From Klebsiella aerogenes (GTDB lineage Bacteria; Pseudomonadota; Gammaproteobacteria; Enterobacterales; Enterobacteriaceae), in assembly GCA_029027985.1 (NCBI GenBank), contig CP119076.1, forward strand, positions 2,196,422-2,260,421: DNA of 64,000 bases. The letters run 5' to 3'. Position 1 is the first letter of the stretch; every line of letters starts with the position of its first letter. The position numbers and the translations under genes are program-made. Under the pieces are notes generated by a model. The model was not told where the DNA came from, did not search any database, and saw only the letters and a program-made list of their open reading frames with translations. Below, piece by piece: positions 44,497 through 55,013 of the stretch.

Positions 44497-45621
44497 ATGA
44501 AATCAGGTCGTTTTATTGGCGTAATGTCCGGCACCAGCCTTGATGGCGTTGACGTCGTTCTGGCGACAATAAATGAAAACATGGTGGCGCAGCAGGCGAG
44601 CCTCTCGTACCCCATACCCGTAAACCTGAAAGAAGATATTCTCGCCATTTGCCAGGGGCAGCAACTGACCTTATCACAACTCGGGCGTCTGGATACCCGT
44701 TTAGGCCGCCTGTTTGCCGATGCGGTGTCGTCGCTGATGCGCCAGGAAAATCTCCAACCGGCGGATGTTGTCGCTATCGGCTGCCACGGTCAAACCGTGT
44801 GGCATGAACCCCTCGGCGATGCGCCGCACACCATGCAAATTGGTGATAACAATCAGATTGCGGCCCATACCGGCGTTACGGTGGTTGGCGATTTTCGCCG
44901 CCGCGATATGGCGCTTGGCGGCCAGGGTGCGCCGTTAGTTCCGGCCTTCCATCAAGCGCTATTGGCGCATCCGCTCGAAAGACGAATGGTGCTCAATATC
45001 GGCGGGATCGCCAACCTCTCCTTGCTGGTGCCGGGCCAGCCGGTGCGCGGCTACGATACGGGACCGGGGAATATGCTGATGGATGCCTGGATTTGGCGGC
45101 AGTGCGGTAAACCCTATGACAAAGACGCGCAGTGGGCTAACGAGGGGAAAGTATTGTTGCCGTTGCTGCAGGATATGCTGAGCGATCCGTGGCTTGCATT
45201 ACCTGCGCCGAAGAGTACCGGACGTGAGTATTTTAATTACGGCTGGCTGGAAAAACATCTGGCGCGCTATCCAGGCCTGCGGGCGCAGGATGTACAGGCT
45301 ACGCTGACTGAGCTGACCGCGGTAACCATCAGTGAGCAGGTTTTGTTAAGCGGCGGCTGCGAGCGTTTGTTAGTTTGCGGCGGCGGGGCGCGAAACCCAC
45401 TGTTGATGGCGCGTCTGGCGGCGCAACTGCCGGGTACCGAGGTGACCACTACCGACGATGCCGGTATCAGCGGCGATGATATGGAAGCATTGGCCTTTGC
45501 GTGGCTGGCGTGGCGAACGCTCGCTGGGTTACCCGGCAATCTGCCTTCCGTCACCGGTGCCAGCGAAGCGACGGTGCTTGGCGCCATTTTCCCCGAGAAT
45601 CGAGTGCAGAATCAGAGTTAA
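44497..45621 (+). CDS. anmK: Anhydro-N-acetylmuramic acid kinase
   Basis: A 374-residue ATP-dependent kinase that opens and phosphorylates 1,6-anhydroMurNAc, returning recycled wall sugar to MurNAc-6-P. The N-terminal [14 protein letters not shown] and NIGGIANLS (near 170) are ATPase-fold signatures; [12 protein letters not shown] lies near 295. ATG 44497 (MKSGRFIG) matches E. coli and follows GAGGGTAGGC. It is divergent from slyB and upstream of mliC. Confidence 0.95.
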   Translation: MKSGRFIGVMSGTSLDGVDVVLATINENMVAQQASLSYPIPVNLKEDILAICQGQQLTLSQLGRLDTRLGRLFADAVSSLMRQENLQPADVVAIGCHGQTVWHEPLGDAPHTMQIGDNNQIAAHTGVTVVGDFRRRDMALGGQGAPLVPAFHQALLAHPLERRMVLNIGGIANLSLLVPGQPVRGYDTGPGNMLMDAWIWRQCGKPYDKDAQWANEGKVLLPLLQDMLSDPWLALPAPKSTGREYFNYGWLEKHLARYPGLRAQDVQATLTELTAVTISEQVLLSGGCERLLVCGGGARNPLLMARLAAQLPGTEVTTTDDAGISGDDMEALAFAWLAWRTLAGLPGNLPSVTGASEATVLGAIFPENRVQNQS

Positions 45622-45712
45622 CTGAAGTTGCTATTTTTTGTTTACCGGTAAACTGGACGTAGTTATAGGAGGGCGGCATGTCCTCCTGACCGGGAGAGTC
45701 GAAGGCATACTC

Positions 45713-46036
45713 ATGAAAAAAATTCTTATCGCTGTTGTACCTTTTATGCTGGCGGGCTGCAGCTACTACAACCAATTCGTTGAGCGGATGCAGACGGACA
45801 CGCTTGAGTATCAGTGCGACCAGAAACCGTTGACCGTCCATCTTAATAATTCTCGTCAGCAGGTCAGCTTTATCTACGACAACCAGCAGTTAAACCTGGC
45901 TCAAGGGCTGTCGGCTTCCGGTTCGCGCTACACTGACGGCGTATATGTGTTCTGGTCGAAGGGCGATAGCGCGACGGTCTATAAACACGATCGCGTAGTA
46001 CTGGATAACTGCCAGCTGCAGACGGCTAAACGTTGA
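45713..46036 (+). CDS. mliC: Lysozyme inhibitor lipoprotein MliC
   Basis: A 107-residue outer-membrane lipoprotein. The signal peptide ends in lipobox LAGCSYY. The mature MliC domain begins near [12 protein letters not shown] and includes the loop [19 protein letters not shown] that inserts into the active site of C-type lysozyme. The ATG at 45713 is chosen because it starts the signal peptide. Confidence 0.93.
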   Translation: MKKILIAVVPFMLAGCSYYNQFVERMQTDTLEYQCDQKPLTVHLNNSRQQVSFIYDNQQLNLAQGLSASGSRYTDGVYVFWSKGDSATVYKHDRVVLDNCQLQTAKR

Positions 46037-46093
46037 GATTTCTGTTACGGGGGCGCACAATAACGCCACCCTATAGCAATGATCTCAATGGTT

Positions 46094-46750
46094 ATGTCTG
46101 ATAACGACGAATTGCAGCAAATCGCGCATCTGCGCCGTGAATATACCCGTGGCGGCCTTCGTCGCCACGATCTTCCCGCTGAACCTCTGGCGCTATTTGA
46201 ACGTTGGCTGCGTCAGGCCTGCGACGCTAAACTCGCCGATCCCACGGCGATGGTGGTCGCGACCGTCGATGAAAACGGTCAGCCGTATCAGCGCATCGTG
46301 CTGTTAAAGCATTATGATGAAAAAGGGCTGGTGTTCTATACCAACCTGGGTAGCCGTAAAGCGCACCAAATTGAAAAAAATCCCCATATCAGCCTGTTAT
46401 TCCCGTGGCATATGCTGGAGCGCCAGGTGATGGTGATCGGCCAGGCCGAACGTCTGTCGACGCTGGAAGTGGTCAAATACTTCCACAGTCGCCCGCGCGA
46501 TAGCCAAATTGGCGCCTGGGTTTCCCAACAGTCCAGTCGTATCTCAGCTCGCGGGATCCTGGAAAGCAAATTCCTTGAACTGAAACAGAAATTCCAGCAG
46601 GGCGAAGTCCCTTTGCCGAGTTTCTGGGGCGGTTTCCGCGTCAGTATTGAACAAATGGAATTCTGGCAGGGCGGCGAACACCGTCTGCATGACCGCTTTT
46701 TATACCAGCGGCAAAATGATGGCTGGCAAATCGACCGTCTGGCGCCATAA
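46094..46750 (+). CDS. pdxH: Pyridoxamine 5'-phosphate oxidase
   Basis: A 218-residue FMN enzyme that oxidises pyridoxine- or pyridoxamine-phosphate to PLP. FMN-binding [13 protein letters not shown] and [10 protein letters not shown] and the C-terminal [14 protein letters not shown] are present. ATG 46094 ([13 protein letters not shown]) gives the E. coli length. It precedes tyrS and, with pdxY downstream, makes a B6 salvage pair. Confidence 0.96.
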   Translation: MSDNDELQQIAHLRREYTRGGLRRHDLPAEPLALFERWLRQACDAKLADPTAMVVATVDENGQPYQRIVLLKHYDEKGLVFYTNLGSRKAHQIEKNPHISLLFPWHMLERQVMVIGQAERLSTLEVVKYFHSRPRDSQIGAWVSQQSSRISARGILESKFLELKQKFQQGEVPLPSFWGGFRVSIEQMEFWQGGEHRLHDRFLYQRQNDGWQIDRLAP

Positions 46751-46875
46751 AGGACGCAAAATGTTGTTTTAAGCGCTGGTGCTACGTGCTCCGGCGCTTT
46801 ATTCTATGTACCTTTCGCGTCTGGCGAAAAGTCGTGTACCGGCAAAGGTGCAGTCGTTTATACATGGAGAATTTG

Positions 46876-48150
46876 ATGGCAAGCAGTAACTTGATTAAAC
46901 AATTGCAAGAGCGGGGGCTGGTAGCCCAGGTGACGGACGAGGAAGCGTTAGCAGAGCGACTGGCGCAAGGCCCGATCGCGCTCTATTGCGGCTTCGATCC
47001 TACCGCTGACAGCTTGCATTTGGGGCATCTTGTTCCATTGTTATGCCTGAAACGCTTCCAGCAGGCGGGCCACAAGCCTGTGGCGCTGGTCGGCGGCGCG
47101 ACCGGTCTGATTGGCGACCCGAGCTTTAAAGCCGCTGAGCGTAAACTCAACACCGAAGATACCGTGCAGCAGTGGGTGGATAAGATCCGCAAACAGGTTG
47201 CGCCGTTCCTCGATTTCAACTGCGGCGACAACTCGGCGATTGCCGCCAATAACTACGACTGGTTCGGCGGCATGAATGTGCTGACCTTCCTGCGTGACAT
47301 CGGCAAGCACTTCTCTGTCAACCAGATGATCAACAAAGAAGCGGTGAAGCAGCGTCTGAACCGTGACGATCAGGGGATCTCCTTCACCGAGTTCTCCTAT
47401 AACCTGCTGCAGGGTTATGACTTCGCCTGCCTGAATAAACTGCATGGCGTTGCGCTGCAAATCGGTGGTTCCGACCAGTGGGGCAACATCACCTCCGGTA
47501 TCGACCTGACCCGCCGCCTGCATCAGAACCAGGTGTTTGGCCTGACTGTGCCGCTGATCACCAAAGCCGACGGTACCAAATTCGGTAAAACTGAAGGCGG
47601 CGCGGTATGGCTGGATCCGAAAAAAACCAGTCCGTACAAATTCTACCAGTTCTGGATTAACACCGCGGATGCCGATGTGTATCGCTTCCTGAAGTTCTTC
47701 ACCTTCATGGACATTGAAGAGATCAATGCGTTGGAAGAAGAAGACAAGAACAGCGGTAAAGCGCCGCGCGCGCAGTATGTGCTGGCTGAGCAGGTAACGC
47801 GTCTGGTGCATGGCGAAGACGGTCTGGAAGCGGCGAAACGCATTACTGAAAGCCTGTTCAACGGCAACCTGAGCGATCTGAGCGAAGCGGACTTCGAACA
47901 GTTGGCGCAAGACGGCGTGCCGATGATCGAAATGGAAAAAGGCGCCGATCTTCTGCAAGCGTTGGTGGATTCTGAGCTGCAGCCGTCCCGCGGCCAGGCG
48001 CGTAAAACCGTGGCCTCCAATGCGGTGACCATCAACGGCGAAAAACAGTCCGACCCGGAATATGTCTTTAGCGATAGCGACCGCCTGTTTGGCCGCTACA
48101 CGTTACTGCGTCGCGGTAAGAAGAATTACTGCCTGGTTTGCTGGAAATAA
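46876..48150 (+). CDS. tyrS: Tyrosyl-tRNA synthetase
   Basis: A 424-residue class I synthetase, the same length as E. coli. The HIGH-like HLGH (in [11 protein letters not shown], near 50) and the KMSKS-like KFGKT (near 235) are visible, with an S4-type RNA-binding domain at the C-terminus. ATG 46876 follows GGAGAATTTG; an upstream frame from 46786 is not family-like. Confidence 0.97.
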   Translation: MASSNLIKQLQERGLVAQVTDEEALAERLAQGPIALYCGFDPTADSLHLGHLVPLLCLKRFQQAGHKPVALVGGATGLIGDPSFKAAERKLNTEDTVQQWVDKIRKQVAPFLDFNCGDNSAIAANNYDWFGGMNVLTFLRDIGKHFSVNQMINKEAVKQRLNRDDQGISFTEFSYNLLQGYDFACLNKLHGVALQIGGSDQWGNITSGIDLTRRLHQNQVFGLTVPLITKADGTKFGKTEGGAVWLDPKKTSPYKFYQFWINTADADVYRFLKFFTFMDIEEINALEEEDKNSGKAPRAQYVLAEQVTRLVHGEDGLEAAKRITESLFNGNLSDLSEADFEQLAQDGVPMIEMEKGADLLQALVDSELQPSRGQARKTVASNAVTINGEKQSDPEYVFSDSDRLFGRYTLLRRGKKNYCLVCWK

Positions 48151-48161
48151 AAATTAAAACC

Positions 48162-48192
48162 AGGGCGTGGGAAACCACGCCCTTTTTCTTTT
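48162..48192 (+). terminator. tyrS terminator
   Basis: AGGGCGTGG and CCACGCCCT form a 9-bp stem with a GAAA loop, followed by TTTTTCTTTTT. pdxY starts 19 bp further on, so partial read-through is likely. Confidence 0.92.
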
Positions 48193-48210
48193 TAGGGTTG
48201 TGGTAAGAAA

Positions 48211-49071
48211 ATGAAGAACATCCTCGCCATTCAGTCTCACGTTGTGTTTGGCCACGCGGGCAACAGCGCCGCTGAGTTCCCGATGCGCCGTCTCGGCGCA
48301 AACGTCTGGCCCCTCAATACCGTTCAATTCTCCAACCATACGCAGTACGGCAAATGGACCGGCTGTGTGATGCCGCCATCGCACCTGACGGAGATCGTGC
48401 AGGGGATTGCCGATATCGATAAGCTGAAAAGCTGCGATGCGGTGCTGAGCGGCTACCTCGGCTCGGCTGAGCAGGGGGAGCATATTCTGGGTATTGTGCG
48501 CCAGGTGAAGGCAGCAAACCCGGCCGCCAAATATTTCTGCGACCCGGTGATGGGTCACCCGGAAAAGGGTTGCATCGTGGCGCCTGGGGTGGCTGAATTC
48601 CACGTACGCTATGCGTTGCCGGCAAGCGACATCATTGCGCCGAATCTTATTGAGCTGGAAATTCTTTGCGGCCACCCGGTGGCGAACGTTAACGAAGCGG
48701 TTAGCGCCGCGCGCGAGTTGATTGCGCAAGGGCCGCAGGTTGTGCTGGTTAAACATCTGGCTCGGGCCGGTATGAGCAGAGATCGCTTTGAGATGCTGCT
48801 GGTGACGGCAGAGGAAGCCTGGCATATCAGCCGTCCACTGGTTGATTTCGGCAGCCGTCAGCCGGTAGGAGTTGGCGACGTGACCAGCGGCCTGATGCTG
48901 GTTAAGCTACTGCAAGGCGTCAGTCTGCGCGACGCGCTTGAGCACGTCACCGCAGCCGTCTATGAAATAATGCTGGCGACAAAAGCGATGGCGGAATATG
49001 AACTGCAGGTGGTAGCGGCGCAGGATCGTATCGCGAAGCCGGAGCACGACTTCAGTGCGACTCGGTTGTAA
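48211..49071 (+). CDS. pdxY: Pyridoxal kinase PdxY
   Basis: A 286-residue ribokinase-fold kinase that phosphorylates pyridoxal. Substrate-side [16 protein letters not shown], the ATP-side [15 protein letters not shown] (near 225) and [10 protein letters not shown] (near 112) are clear. It follows tyrS as in E. coli. Confidence 0.95.
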   Translation: MKNILAIQSHVVFGHAGNSAAEFPMRRLGANVWPLNTVQFSNHTQYGKWTGCVMPPSHLTEIVQGIADIDKLKSCDAVLSGYLGSAEQGEHILGIVRQVKAANPAAKYFCDPVMGHPEKGCIVAPGVAEFHVRYALPASDIIAPNLIELEILCGHPVANVNEAVSAARELIAQGPQVVLVKHLARAGMSRDRFEMLLVTAEEAWHISRPLVDFGSRQPVGVGDVTSGLMLVKLLQGVSLRDALEHVTAAVYEIMLATKAMAEYELQVVAAQDRIAKPEHDFSATRL

Positions 49072-49081
49072 CGCAATAATA

Positions 49082-49103
49082 TGCCCGGCTATTCGGCCGG
49101 GCA
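49082..49103. terminator. Hairpin between pdxY and gstA
   Basis: TGCCCGGC and GCCGGGCA form a perfect 8-bp stem with a 6-base loop between convergent pdxY and gstA. Confidence 0.65.
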
Positions 49104-49113
49104 CGTCAACGAC

Positions 49114-49719
49114 TTACTTCAAACCTTCCGCAGCCAGCGCAGCCGCCACGGAGGGACGCGCGGCGACGTGCGCCATCCAGGCGCCGATGTTGCCATACGC
49201 TTCCATATTTAGTTTCACCGCATAACCCCAGCGCAGAACGGTAAACAGATAGCCGTCAGCGATGGTAAAACGATGGCCGTTCAGCCATTGCTTATCCTGT
49301 AGCGACTCATCGATATACTGCAGCTTTTTCTCAAGCAGCGTACGCGCCGTCGGTTTGTAGTCTTCCGGGGTATCCGGGCGGAACAGCGGGGTGAAGCCTT
49401 TGTGCAGCTCGGTGGCGACGTAGTTCAGCCATTCCAGAGTCTGATAGCGAGCGATAGTACCTACCGGCGCTAGCAACTGACGATCAGGCACGCGGTCGGC
49501 AATGTACTGCATGATGGCAACGCCTTCGGTCAGAAGGACTTCATCGTCGAGCAGCAGCGCGGGAACCTGGCCCTTCGGGTTAATCAGCAGATAGTCATCG
49601 CCGTTTTCCAGACGTTTTTTTGCCAGATCGACGCTATCGAGCGTGAAATCAAGGCCGCTTTCACGTAGGGCGATATGCGAGGCAAGGGAACAGGCGCCGG
49701 GTTTGTAGAACAGTTTCAT
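49114..49719 (-). CDS. gstA: Glutathione S-transferase GstA
   Basis: A 201-residue beta-class GST. C10 and H106-region residues typical of the class are present ([12 protein letters not shown] at the N-terminus; LHKGFTPLF near 102). It conjugates glutathione to electrophiles in the cytoplasm. It is divergent in layout from pdxY as in E. coli. Confidence 0.94.
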   Translation of the reverse strand: MKLFYKPGACSLASHIALRESGLDFTLDSVDLAKKRLENGDDYLLINPKGQVPALLLDDEVLLTEGVAIMQYIADRVPDRQLLAPVGTIARYQTLEWLNYVATELHKGFTPLFRPDTPEDYKPTARTLLEKKLQYIDESLQDKQWLNGHRFTIADGYLFTVLRWGYAVKLNMEAYGNIGAWMAHVAARPSVAAALAAEGLK

Positions 49720-49769
49720 CAGTAACTCCTCATGGCTGCAGTTTCCTGTATGTTAGTCCGCTCAGGGGT

Positions 49770-49802
49770 AAAAAAAAAGCCGCTAACTAAGGTTAGCGGC
49801 CT
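49770..49802 (-). terminator. dtpA terminator
   Basis: GCCGCTAAC and GTTAGCGGC form the stem with nine T residues following on the minus strand, 26 bp after the dtpA stop. Confidence 0.93.
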
Positions 49803-49827
49803 AAATTTAGTGGTTTTCCCGGGGCGC

Positions 49828-51333
49828 TTAAGCGGTCGCGGTTTCGCGCGCTTTTACGACAGCGTCGTCGTCCAGCGTCATACGGTTCAGTTTTGGCGCA
49901 GTCAGCAGCATCAGGAAGGCGATGACTGCGGTAGCAATACCAATCTGCAGGAATACGTGTCCGTATACATTCAGAGAAACCAGCGGGTCAGTCACGTTTT
50001 CCGGTACCGCCATCAGGTTAGCGATTTTACCTGCGATGATGGCGGCGCCAGCGGTAGTCAGGAACCAGCTGCCCATGATGAAGCCCATCAGACGCTGTGG
50101 AACCAGCTGTGCGACCATTGCCAGACCCAGGCCGGAAATCATCAGCTCGCCGATACTCTGCAGCGCGTAGCTGAGGATCAGCCAGTTTACGGAGACAATA
50201 CCGGCGTCGCTGGCGAATTTGGTACCCAGCGGCAGCACCAGGAAGGCGCCGGAGCACAGCACCATCCCGATAGCGAACTTATGCGGCATCGGCAGGCGGT
50301 CGCCCATTTTGTTGTAGATGGCAGCGAGAATCGGGCTGCCAATCATGATCCAGAACGGGTTCAGTGCCTGATACTGTTCCGGTTCGAACGCGATACCCAG
50401 AATGGAGTGCTCAACGTTGCGAATCGCGAAGAAGTTCAGGGATGTCGGCATCTGGCTATACAACACAAAGAAGACAATCGCTTCAACCATCAGCAGGAAG
50501 GCCACGATCATTTTACGACGCGCCGCACCCTGCAGCGCCATGGCTTCTTTTGCGAAGATAATCACGATGCCCAGGGCGATAACACCCAGCGCGATGCGTG
50601 CGATACTCTGGTTGTGCAGCAGCCAGGTTGCGATAGCCACCAGAATCACAACGCCGACGATCGTCGCCAGCAGTTTACCCATATGCACTGGGGCAAAGTC
50701 AGGTTTAGAGCCGTATTGTTTAACCCACTTCTGGCAGAACGCGAAATTGACGACGGTAATCAGCATACCAACGACGCTCAGCGCGAACGCAACGCTCCAG
50801 CCGAATTTCGCTGCCAGCCATGGCGTTGCCAGCATAGAGAAGAAGGAACCGATATTGACGGACATATAGTACATGGTGAATGCACCGTCCAGACGCGGGT
50901 CGTTCTTGTCGTAGCAGGTAGAGAGCAGGGAAGACGGGTTGGCTTTGAACAGGCCGTTACCCACGGCGATAGTCGCCATCCCCATATACACGATTGCCGC
51001 ATCGTGACCGGACCAGGCGACCAGCGCATAACCGATAGCCAGGACGATAGCGCCGAGCATAATGACACGTTTGGTGCCAAGTACCTTGTCGCCGAGCCAT
51101 CCGCCGATAGCGACCAGGCCATAAACCAGTGCACTAAAGGAAGAGAACAGGGTGATAGAATCCGCTTCCGACATACCCAGCTGTTTTACCAGGTAAACGG
51201 CCATGATCCCTTGCAGGCCGTAATAACCAAAACGCTCCCATAACTCGATAGAGAAGATGAGATAAAACGCTCTTGGTTGTTTGAAAGCGTTCAGACTCAC
51301 GCTTTCTGCTGGTTTATTGTTTGCAGTTGACAC
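49828..51333 (-). CDS. dtpA: Di-/tripeptide:H+ symporter DtpA
   Basis: A 501-residue POT-family transporter with fourteen spans. The helix-1 motif [10 protein letters not shown] (E-x-x-E-R-x-x-x-Y) and the [14 protein letters not shown] loop are intact. The start is a GTG at 51333 (reading [14 protein letters not shown]), seven bases after GAGG and matching E. coli. The longer frame to 51444 lies in the leader. Confidence 0.94.
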   Translation of the reverse strand: MSTANNKPAESVSLNAFKQPRAFYLIFSIELWERFGYYGLQGIMAVYLVKQLGMSEADSITLFSSFSALVYGLVAIGGWLGDKVLGTKRVIMLGAIVLAIGYALVAWSGHDAAIVYMGMATIAVGNGLFKANPSSLLSTCYDKNDPRLDGAFTMYYMSVNIGSFFSMLATPWLAAKFGWSVAFALSVVGMLITVVNFAFCQKWVKQYGSKPDFAPVHMGKLLATIVGVVILVAIATWLLHNQSIARIALGVIALGIVIIFAKEAMALQGAARRKMIVAFLLMVEAIVFFVLYSQMPTSLNFFAIRNVEHSILGIAFEPEQYQALNPFWIMIGSPILAAIYNKMGDRLPMPHKFAIGMVLCSGAFLVLPLGTKFASDAGIVSVNWLILSYALQSIGELMISGLGLAMVAQLVPQRLMGFIMGSWFLTTAGAAIIAGKIANLMAVPENVTDPLVSLNVYGHVFLQIGIATAVIAFLMLLTAPKLNRMTLDDDAVVKARETATA

Positions 51334-51991
51334 ATATACCTCTTTTTTTACATCCCATATTAACGGGGGGTGTTCGGGGCGCAATCTCGGGAGACCGCCG
51401 CCTTTATAGTTATTCTTGGAGGGAAAACGGCAAGTAATGTTCACTATCCTGCCCCTTCAGGCAATAGCTTTGTAATACTCTGTTACACATAACTAAGTCG
51501 TTATAATTAGCCAGTCATACAAATGTTATACAGAGTTAAATTTCACCGTTTCGTTAAACCTGATATTTTAATCTGCGAGGTGAGGGATTGATGGGGATTA
51601 AGGCGATATATTCTGCTTTTAAGCCTTGAATGCAGTGTGATGAGCCATAGTCTTAAAAATTACCAGGGTAATGTCCTGGTATGTAAGCCTCTGATATTGA
51701 AATTACTGGCTTTGTGCATCATTTTAGCAACACAAAATTAACGTAAAGTTGCGTAGATGATCTGGATCACAAATGTATAGAAATTTTTTGCAGGCAAAAA
51801 ACGAATGCGCTGATCGTACGTTATATGACCGCATAATTATCCAGATTTATGGCGGAAATATGGCGTGATTGTCGGGATGGATGGAAGAAATTAGAGCCAT
51901 AACCACAGGTTAAGTTAAGGCTCCATGCTTTTCATGAATGAGATGTCTGGCTTTTGCAGAAATTTGAGTTATTCAGGTGATATGTAGGAGG
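51334..51991. other. Long intergenic region dtpA-nth
   Basis: These 658 AT-rich bases have no credible gene. The part next to dtpA is its promoter and leader. A terminator at 51655-51681 lies about 310 nt past the nth stop codon, implying a long 3' untranslated region for the rsx-nth transcript. No structured RNA family was recognised in it. Confidence 0.5.
51655..51681 (-). terminator. Probable rsx-nth operon terminator
   Basis: TACCAGG and CCTGGTA form a perfect 7-bp stem with a 7-base loop, followed on the minus strand by AATTTTTAAG. Confidence 0.6.
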
Positions 51992-52627
51992 TTAGGGATA
52001 AACCTTTTCTTTAAACTCGCACAAATCCTCAATCAGGCAGGAACCGCAGCGAGGTTTTCGCGCGATACAGGTGTAGCGGCCGTGCAGGATAAGCCAGTGG
52101 TGGCAGTCGACCTTAAACTCAGCGGGGACCACTTTTAACAACTTTTCTTCAACCTGTTCAACGTTCTTGCCCGGCGCGAATTGCGTCCGATTGCAAACGC
52201 GGAAGATATGGGTGTCAACGGCGATGGTCGGCCAGCCGAAGGCGGTATTCAGCACCACGTTGGCGGTTTTGCGCCCGACGCCGGGCAGGGCTTCCAGTGC
52301 AGCCCGGTCCTCCGGAACCTCGCCGTTATGTTGTTCCAGCAGAATCCGACAGGTCTTGATAACGTTTTCCGCTTTGCTATTAAACAGGCCAATGGTCTTG
52401 ATATACGACTTTACGCCGTCGACGCCGAGTTCCAGCATAGCCGCTGGCGTATTTGCCACCGGATACAGTTTCGCTGTCGCTTTGTTGACGCTGACGTCGG
52501 TGGCCTGTGCTGAAAGCAATACGGCAATCAGTAACTCGAACGGCGAAGTAAAATTGAGTTCGGTCGTCGGATGCGGGTCGTTATCCCGCAATCGGGTCAG
52601 GATCTCAAGGCGTTTAGTTTTATTCAT
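51992..52627 (-). CDS. nth: Endonuclease III
   Basis: A 211-residue DNA glycosylase/AP lyase for oxidised pyrimidines. The helix-hairpin-helix LPGVGRKTANVVLN carries the catalytic lysine (near 120), the aspartate lies in AVDTHIFR (near 138), and the [4Fe-4S] cysteines follow C-x6-C-x2-C-x5-C at the C-terminus. It is 1 bp from rsxE, the last gene of the rsx operon. Confidence 0.97.
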   Translation of the reverse strand: MNKTKRLEILTRLRDNDPHPTTELNFTSPFELLIAVLLSAQATDVSVNKATAKLYPVANTPAAMLELGVDGVKSYIKTIGLFNSKAENVIKTCRILLEQHNGEVPEDRAALEALPGVGRKTANVVLNTAFGWPTIAVDTHIFRVCNRTQFAPGKNVEQVEEKLLKVVPAEFKVDCHHWLILHGRYTCIARKPRCGSCLIEDLCEFKEKVYP

Positions 52628-52628
52628 T

Positions 52629-53327
52629 TTACGCTTTCCCTGTCACGTCAGTCGGGGCGATAGAGACGGCCTGCGCCGCTTTCGCTTTCCGCTGTTTAGT
52701 ACGCTCATCGATGAGGTATTTTACTGCCAACATCATACCCAGGCCAATAAAGGCACCTGGCGGCAGCATCGCCAGCAGGAAGGGCGTATCGGTATGGAAA
52801 ACTTCGATACGCAGGACTTTCGCCCAACTGCCCAGCAGACTATCAGCGCCATCGAACAGCGTGCCGTTACCGATAATCTCGCGCAGCGAGCCCAACACGA
52901 ACATGGCACAGGTCGCGCCCATGCCGATGGAAAAACCGTCGAGCGCGGATAGCGCGGGCCCTTTTTTAGCGGCAAATGCCTCGGCGCGGCCAACGACGAT
53001 GCAATTGGTGACGATCAGCGGAATGAAGATGCCGAGCGACTGATACAGACCGAACGCGTAAGCATTAATCAGCATTTGTACGACGCTCACCACCGACGCG
53101 ATGATCATCACATAGATGGGAATACGAATCTCCGCCGGCGTCCAGCGACGCAGACTGGAGATGGTGAGGTTGGTTAGCGTCAACACCAGCGTCGTCGCCA
53201 GACCAAGACCGAGGGCGTTGGTGGCGGTCGAGGTGACAGCGAGCAGGGGGCACATCCCCAGCAGCTGTACCAGCGCGGAGTTATTCTTCCACAGCCCTTG
53301 CACAATGACGTCTTTTACTTCGCTCAT
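52629..53327 (-). CDS. rsxE: Rsx/Rnf electron transport subunit E
   Basis: A 232-residue membrane subunit with six spans (RnfE). The pair of Rsx subunits A and E form inverted membrane halves; the conserved [12 protein letters not shown] contains the cysteine that helps hold an Fe-S cluster. The complex keeps SoxR reduced in E. coli. It is 3 bp downstream of rsxG. Confidence 0.96.
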   Translation of the reverse strand: MSEVKDVIVQGLWKNNSALVQLLGMCPLLAVTSTATNALGLGLATTLVLTLTNLTISSLRRWTPAEIRIPIYVMIIASVVSVVQMLINAYAFGLYQSLGIFIPLIVTNCIVVGRAEAFAAKKGPALSALDGFSIGMGATCAMFVLGSLREIIGNGTLFDGADSLLGSWAKVLRIEVFHTDTPFLLAMLPPGAFIGLGMMLAVKYLIDERTKQRKAKAAQAVSIAPTDVTGKA

Positions 53328-53330
53328 GGC

Positions 53331-53951
53331 TTAGTCTCCGCAGGTGGTGAATTCAGGGATTTGCGCAGGTAGTGTTTGTGCATACAGACCCGCACGCTTA
53401 ACGGCGTTGACCACGGCACGCGGGGTGATAGTGGCACCAGTGAACTGATCAAAATCGCCGCCGTCTTTTTTCACTGCCCAGTGGCTATCATTCTGACCAT
53501 GGATAACCTTGCCGCTAAAATGGGTGATCCAGTCGGAAATACGCAGTTCAATTTTATCGCCTAGTCCCGGTGTTTCATGATGTTCGGTGACGCGGGAACC
53601 GAGAACGGTACCTTTAAAATCAGCGGCGACCAGCAGCCGAATCGCGCCGGAATAGCCATCCGGCGCGGTCGCCTCCATCACTGCGCCGACCGGTGCATCG
53701 TTATTCTTCGCAATCCACACCTTATGCTGGCCTTTACCCAATTGCGGTGCGGCGACCAGATAACAACTTTTCAGCAGATCGTTATTATACATCTCCGGCG
53801 GCAGAACCTGATCGAAGAGGGCTTTCTGCTGCAGTGTGGCCTGCTGCTCAATGGTGTTTTTGGTTAACTCATTAATGGCGGCCGTCAGTCCGGTAGAGCC
53901 AGCGGCAAAAATTGCCAGCGTGATGCCGTGTTTACGCATGCTTTTTAACAT
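53331..53951 (-). CDS. rsxG: Rsx/Rnf electron transport subunit G
   Basis: A 206-residue subunit with one N-terminal span and a periplasmic FMN domain. The covalent flavinylation motif S/T-G-A-T is present in [13 protein letters not shown] near 175. It lies between rsxD and rsxE with spacers under 10 bp. Confidence 0.96.
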   Translation of the reverse strand: MLKSMRKHGITLAIFAAGSTGLTAAINELTKNTIEQQATLQQKALFDQVLPPEMYNNDLLKSCYLVAAPQLGKGQHKVWIAKNNDAPVGAVMEATAPDGYSGAIRLLVAADFKGTVLGSRVTEHHETPGLGDKIELRISDWITHFSGKVIHGQNDSHWAVKKDGGDFDQFTGATITPRAVVNAVKRAGLYAQTLPAQIPEFTTCGD

Positions 53952-53960
53952 GACGATCCC

Positions 53961-55013
53961 TCAACGGTGGCCGTACACGCGTGGGCGCGTGTAGTAATCA
54001 ATTAATGGAACGGTAATATTCGCCAGCAGTACGGCAAAAGCGACGCCGTCCGGGTATCCGCCAAAACTGCGGATTAACCACACCAGTAAACCGGCCAGAG
54101 CGCCGAAAATCAGGCGTCCGCGATTGGTGGTGGAAGCGGTGACCGGATCGGTAAGAATAAAGAATGCGCCGAGCATGGTGGCGCCGGAAAGCAGATGTAT
54201 TTGCGGCGAGGCCAGGCTCTGCGGCGAGAAGATCCACCCGAGGGTGGCGCACACGGCGAGGCTTGCGAGGAAGCTTACCGGAATATGCCAGCGGATGGTT
54301 TTTTGCCACAGCAGGAACAAACCGCCAACCAACCAGGCGAGGTTGACCCACTGCCAGCCGACACTGGCCAGTTCGCCGCCATAGATGGGATATTGCAGGA
54401 TTTCTTTCACGCTGTGCCCGGCGTGTAGCGAGGTTTTAAAGGTATCCAGCGGTGTTGCCTGACTGATACCGTCAATCCCCATACGCAGGTTGTCCATATT
54501 GCTGCCGCTGGCGGTGTGGCCGGTAAAAATAACCTGTAACGCGTCGCTAAGACCGGGCACCTGCGCGGCGATTTCATGCGGCGGCAGCCAGGAGGTCATC
54601 TGCACCGGGAAGGAAATCAGCAGGACGACGTAGCCTATCATTGCGGGGTTGAATGGGTTATGCCCCAATCCGCCGTACAGTTGCTTGGCAATCACCACGG
54701 CAAAGGCGGTGCCGAGCACCACCATCCACCATGGCGCCAACGGTGGAATACTGACGGCCAGCAACAGTCCGGTCAGCAGGGCGGAATTATCGGTAAGCGT
54801 GGCGGCAATGTTCTGTTTGCGCAACTTAAGAATGGCGGCTTCCGTTCCCCAGGCGGTTACGGCCGCCAGGACAATTTGCAGTACGGTACCCCAGCCGAAA
54901 AACCAGCTCTGAACGATGATGCCGGGAATAGCGGCCAGCAAGACCAACAGCATAATCCGCGAGGTCTGACGCTGGTTATGGGTATAGGGGGAGCTTGCGA
55001 TTCTGAAAACCAT
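53961..55013 (-). CDS. rsxD: Rsx/Rnf electron transport subunit D
   Basis: A 350-residue membrane subunit with about ten spans (RnfD). The FMN-threonine context [20 protein letters not shown] is visible near 265. It starts one base after the rsxC stop, so translation is coupled. Confidence 0.96.
   Translation of the reverse strand: MVFRIASSPYTHNQRQTSRIMLLVLLAAIPGIIVQSWFFGWGTVLQIVLAAVTAWGTEAAILKLRKQNIAATLTDNSALLTGLLLAVSIPPLAPWWMVVLGTAFAVVIAKQLYGGLGHNPFNPAMIGYVVLLISFPVQMTSWLPPHEIAAQVPGLSDALQVIFTGHTASGSNMDNLRMGIDGISQATPLDTFKTSLHAGHSVKEILQYPIYGGELASVGWQWVNLAWLVGGLFLLWQKTIRWHIPVSFLASLAVCATLGWIFSPQSLASPQIHLLSGATMLGAFFILTDPVTASTTNRGRLIFGALAGLLVWLIRSFGGYPDGVAFAVLLANITVPLIDYYTRPRVYGHR

Noticed and set aside
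49732..51243. A 503-codon open frame on the plus strand opposite dtpA
   Set aside because: It is the exact antisense of dtpA, rich in His, Gln and Arg as expected of a reverse-complement shadow, and has no family resemblance or ribosome binding site.
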